The notes under the pieces: model-generated
What the model saw: only the letters and a program-made list of their open reading frames with translations
Told to the model about the DNA's origin: nothing
The model's database searches: none
Program-made: the position numbers and the translations under genes
Part shown: positions 7,188 to 9,290 of the stretch, one piece after another
Layout: each line of letters begins with the position of its first letter
How positions within the stretch are numbered: position 1 is the stretch's first letter
Origin: Afipia sp.
GTDB lineage: Bacteria > Pseudomonadota > Alphaproteobacteria > Rhizobiales > Xanthobacteraceae
Assembly: GCA_026400415.1 (NCBI GenBank)
Contig: JAPLPA010000201.1
Coordinates: 1-9,290 of the forward strand
DNA length: 9,290 nucleotides
Reading direction: 5' to 3'

Positions 7188-8092
7188 CGCGCGCTCGCTG
7201 CCTTCGCCACAAAGACCAGCGGCTCTTTCGTCAACACCGGGGTCACGGTGTCGATCAATTTTGCCGCCGCATCATTCACCGCAAGCCCTGCCGTATCGAC
7301 ACTGGCCGAGGCCCGCGAATAAAGCGGCTCGCGGCTTTGAAGGATGGTTCGCAATTCCTGCATGGCTGAGCGATCGTCGGCCATGGGGCGGAGATCGCCC
7401 TGCTTGCGCACGCGGCCCATATGTTCTTCGGGTTTGGCTTTCAGCCACACCGTATAGAACGACGACAGCACGAGATCGAAGGTCAGTGGTTCGGACACGA
7501 TGCCGCCGCCGGTCGCAAGCACGATCAATTCTTTGCGCGCAAGCAATTGCACCAGCGCGATCTGTTCCATGCGCCGAAATCCCTCCTGGCCGTAAAGCGC
7601 GATGATCTCGGCGACCGACAATCCGTTCTGCTGCTCGATCTCTTTGTTCAGTTCGACGAAAGCCCATCCGATTTTTTTCGCCAGCAATTTTCCGAGTGTA
7701 GACTTGCCGGCTCCGCGCAGGCCGATCAGCGCGATCCCCGAGAATTGCGCAGTGCGCCGCGTCGTCGCGTTGCCTGACAGTGCATCCTTGGCCTGGGTGA
7801 TTTGCGAGGGCGATGCGTTGCGCATCAGGTCGCGGACCACAAGCCAGTCTGGCGTAGTGTCGGCTGTCGGAATCAGATCCTCGACATGCGCGCCCATCGC
7901 GGCCGAGACGCGGCGAAGGAGTACAATCGAAACGTTGCCCTTGCCGCTCTCGAGCTGCGCAATATAGCGCTCTGAAATTCCGGAGGTTTTCGCCAGCACC
8001 TTGCGGGACATGCCGCGCAGCGCACGCAGGGTGCGGACGCGCTGGCCAAGCTGTTCGAGAAACTCGTCTTCAGCGTTTGGCTTCTTGCTCAT
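7184..8092 (-). CDS. boxR: BoxR/BzdR-type transcriptional regulator (XRE HTH fused to shikimate kinase-like domain)
   Basis: This 302-residue regulator has the two-part build known from BzdR and BoxR, which repress benzoate-catabolic genes and respond to benzoyl-CoA. Residues about 14-74 form an XRE-type helix-turn-helix (LGQRVRTLRALRGMSRKVLA, then SGISERYIAQLESGKGNVS). A linker of about 40 residues follows. Residues about 118-285 resemble shikimate kinase: Walker A GLRGAGKST (124-132), the ELNKEIEQ segment, TGGG (194-197), GDLRPM (232-237) and REPLYSRAS (254-262). In this family the kinase-like domain is thought to bind the aromatic CoA inducer rather than phosphorylate shikimate. The start ATG at 8090-8092 has GAGGG 13 bases upstream, a slightly long spacing. 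It is transcribed toward livF and divergently from the ligase at 8246, so it probably controls itself, that ligase and perhaps the transporter operon. Confidence 0.93.
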   Translation of the reverse strand: MSKKPNAEDEFLEQLGQRVRTLRALRGMSRKVLAKTSGISERYIAQLESGKGNVSIVLLRRVSAAMGAHVEDLIPTADTTPDWLVVRDLMRNASPSQITQAKDALSGNATTRRTAQFSGIALIGLRGAGKSTLGKLLAKKIGWAFVELNKEIEQQNGLSVAEIIALYGQEGFRRMEQIALVQLLARKELIVLATGGGIVSEPLTFDLVLSSFYTVWLKAKPEEHMGRVRKQGDLRPMADDRSAMQELRTILQSREPLYSRASASVDTAGLAVNDAAAKLIDTVTPVLTKEPLVFVAKAASAR

Positions 8093-8137
8093 GCGCGATC
8101 AAATTCCCTCGCGTCGAGGTCGCGCGAGACCTGAAAC

Positions 8138-8167
8138 ATAATGCCGTGCAGGATTGACAGCAAGCAA
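8138..8167 (-). promoter_or_regulatory. Candidate boxR promoter
   Basis: Read on the minus strand, TTGCTT (8162-8167) and CATTAT (8138-8143) stand 18 bases apart, with a leader of about 40 bases to the boxR ATG. The -10 sits in GGCATTAT, the same octamer found at the -10 of the ligase/transporter operon (560-567). The -35 overlaps the divergent promoter of the second ligase, so one bound regulator could affect both. Weak consensus; called by eye. Confidence 0.35.
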
Positions 8168-8172
8168 GTGCA
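8147..8172. promoter_or_regulatory. Paired GTGCAG elements, possible BoxR operator
   Basis: The hexamer GTGCAG occurs at 8146-8151 and again at 8168-8173. The two copies are in direct orientation with starts 22 bases apart, close to two helical turns. Both contain TGCA, the core recognised by the BzdR regulator. The second is also part of AGCA-N6-TGCA (8159-8172), one base off the published TGCA-N6-TGCA pattern. The position between divergent boxR and ligase promoters fits an operator. TGCA is short, so chance occurrence is a real alternative. Confidence 0.4.
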
Positions 8173-8196
8173 GTGACTTTATATGAATTATAATTC
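8154..8196 (+). promoter_or_regulatory. Candidate promoter region of the benzoate-CoA ligase gene
   Basis: An exact TTGACA (8154-8159) is followed by TATATG (8180-8185, 20-base spacer) and by an exact TATAAT (8189-8194). That TATAAT is too far from TTGACA to pair with it (29 bases) and has no good -35 of its own. The TATAAT sits inside a perfect 12-bp palindrome, GAATTATAATTC (8185-8196). AGCA-N6-TGCA (8159-8172) lies between the elements and may be an operator for BoxR. The exact start site cannot be fixed from sequence alone. Confidence 0.45.
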
Positions 8197-8216
8197 TAAA
8201 AGCTGGGGAGAACGTC

Positions 8217-8249
8217 ATGAGCATCAATGAAGGGACACCCGCGTCATGA
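8217..8249 (+). CDS. 10-residue mini-ORF coupled to the benzoate-CoA ligase start
   Basis: ATG 8217 has a strong Shine-Dalgarno (GGGGAG, 8205-8210) six bases upstream. The frame encodes MSINEGTPAS and stops at TGA 8247-8249, which overlaps the ligase ATG 8246 as ATGA. The ligase has only a weaker GAAGGGA about ten bases before its own start. The ten bases CGTCATGAGC are repeated exactly at 8213-8222 and 8242-8251, so both starts have the same surroundings; a small local duplication of the start region could have made this mini-ORF. Translation of the peptide is not proven. Confidence 0.35.
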   Translation: MSINEGTPAS

Positions 8250-9290
8250 GCGACGTGTCCGGACATTATAATGCGGTGACGTATCTGCTCGACCGCAACG
8301 TCGATGAAGGGCGGGGATCGAAGGTTGTCTTCAAAGACCCCGCATCTGAAATCACCTACGGTGAATTGCAGAAGCAGACGCGGCGTCTCGCGAATGTGCT
8401 GAAGCGGCTCGGCGTGCGGCGCGAGGAGCGCGTCGCCATGATGATGCTCGACACTGTCGATTTCCCAATTGTTTTTCTGGGCGCGATCCGCGCCGGCATC
8501 GTGCCCGTGCCGCTCAACACGCTGCTCACCGCCGAACAATACGCCTACATCCTTTCGGATTGCCGCGCGCGTGTGCTGTTCATTTCCGAAGCACTGCTGC
8601 CGGTGGTGAAGGATGTGCTCGGCCGCATGCCGGATTTGCAGCAAGTCGTCGTGTCGGGCGCGAACGCTCATGGCCACACGCTGCTGAAGGACGAACTGGC
8701 GAAAGAGTCCGATAAATTTGAAACCGTCGCAACGCATGCGGACGAACCCGCATTCTGGCTTTATTCGTCCGGCTCCACCGGCATGCCGAAGGGAGTGCGC
8801 CATCCGCATTCCAATCTGGAAGCGACGGCAGAGACCTATGCCAAAAAGGTTCTCGGTATTCGCGAAGACGATGTGTGCCTGTCGGCCGCAAAATTGTTTT
8901 TCGCTTACGGCCTCGGCAATGCGCTGACATTTCCGATGAGTGTGGGTGCGACGACGATCCTCAATCCAGAACGCCCCACGCCGCAGGTCATGTTCGATCT
9001 GATTGCGAAGCATGAGCCGAGCATTTTCTTCGGCGTGCCGACATTGTTCGCCGCGATGCTCAACGACGAGGCCTATAAGAAAGCGCCGCGCAGCAAGCGC
9101 CTGCGCATCTGCACGTCGGCGGGCGAGGCGCTGCCTGAACTTGTCGGCCAGACATGGAAAGATCGCTTCGGTGTCGATATTCTGGACGGCGTCGGCTCGA
9201 CCGAACTGCTGCACATTTTTCTGTCCAACATTCCGGGCGACATCAAATACGGCACCTCGGGAAAACCCGTTCCGGGTTATGGCATTCGCC
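8246..9290 (+). CDS. badA: Benzoate-CoA ligase-like enzyme, N-terminal part (runs off the window)
   Basis: This frame is open from ATG 8246 to the window edge (348 residues seen, about two thirds of the usual 520-560). It is an ANL-superfamily ligase that would convert benzoate, or a close relative such as 4-hydroxybenzoate, to its CoA thioester, the first step of the box or bad pathways. Visible motifs: EITYGELQKQTRRLANVL near residues 35-52, P-loop YSSGSTGMPKGV (173-184), SAAKLFFAYGLGNALTFPM (213-231), a hallmark block of benzoate- and hydroxybenzoate-CoA ligases, CTSAGEALP (289-297), and DGVGSTELLHIFLSN (314-328) covering the AMP-binding GSTE. The C-terminal swivel domain and catalytic Lys are outside the window. 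Divergence from boxR supports benzoyl-CoA-linked control. It differs clearly from the ligase at 721, so the two are probably for different substrates. Benzoate versus 4-hydroxybenzoate cannot be settled from this part. Confidence 0.87.
   Translation, partial: MSDVSGHYNAVTYLLDRNVDEGRGSKVVFKDPASEITYGELQKQTRRLANVLKRLGVRREERVAMMMLDTVDFPIVFLGAIRAGIVPVPLNTLLTAEQYAYILSDCRARVLFISEALLPVVKDVLGRMPDLQQVVVSGANAHGHTLLKDELAKESDKFETVATHADEPAFWLYSSGSTGMPKGVRHPHSNLEATAETYAKKVLGIREDDVCLSAAKLFFAYGLGNALTFPMSVGATTILNPERPTPQVMFDLIAKHEPSIFFGVPTLFAAMLNDEAYKKAPRSKRLRICTSAGEALPELVGQTWKDRFGVDILDGVGSTELLHIFLSNIPGDIKYGTSGKPVPGYGIR

Noticed and set aside
8099..9214. Open frame of 371 codons on the minus strand across the second ligase.
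   Set aside because: The plus strand carries all benzoate-CoA-ligase motifs in one intact frame. The antisense product is Arg/His-rich, has no known motif, and would cover the boxR/ligase promoter region.
1..9290. Search by eye for CRISPR arrays, tRNA or rRNA genes, insertion sequences or phage genes.
   Set aside because: No regular repeat-spacer pattern, no cloverleaf-like segment, no transposase or integrase motif and no long terminal repeats were seen.

Overview
This window looks like chromosomal DNA of an alphaproteobacterium, most likely of the Bradyrhizobium / Rhodopseudomonas / Afipia group. The reasons are inference from what I can read: GC-rich coding sequence with strong C/G third-position bias, a BoxR-type regulator with a fused shikimate-kinase domain, and a branched-chain-type ABC transporter placed beside aromatic acyl-CoA ligases. 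I could not run any search, so the organism is not proven.

Layout. (1) Positions 1-477 hold the 3' end of a TonB-dependent outer-membrane receptor, closed by a strong intrinsic terminator (509-540). (2) A promoter and leader (540-720) follow, then a feruloyl-CoA-synthase-like ligase (from 721). (3) On the same strand lies a complete five-gene Liv-type ABC importer: Tat-exported binding protein (2630-3835), permease LivH (3892-4732, broken), permease LivM (4734-5723), ATPase LivG (5716-6480) and ATPase LivF (6477-7187). (4) A convergent boxR regulator lies at 7184-8092 on the minus strand. (5) A 153-base divergent promoter region follows, and then the first 348 residues of a benzoate-CoA-ligase-like enzyme (8246 to the window edge).

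How the genes fit together. The importer would bring an aromatic carboxylate into the cytoplasm, and the two ligases would trap it as a CoA thioester. BoxR would sense the CoA product and derepress the genes. The box ring-cleavage genes themselves are not in the window. The presence of a hydroxycinnamate-type ligase suggests that the locus takes plant phenylpropanoids as well as benzoate.

The main oddities are as follows. The livH permease lacks about 10 conserved residues and changes frame at about 4540, so it is probably non-functional as written. The feruloyl-CoA-synthase frame has no stop where the family ends and runs 242 bases into the next gene in another frame. Both ligase genes are preceded by a short, well-initiated mini-ORF whose TGA overlaps the ligase ATG. 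TGCA-type half-sites, the kind recognised by BzdR/BoxR regulators, sit in both ligase promoters. I did not find a clearly new system; these points are the best leads.
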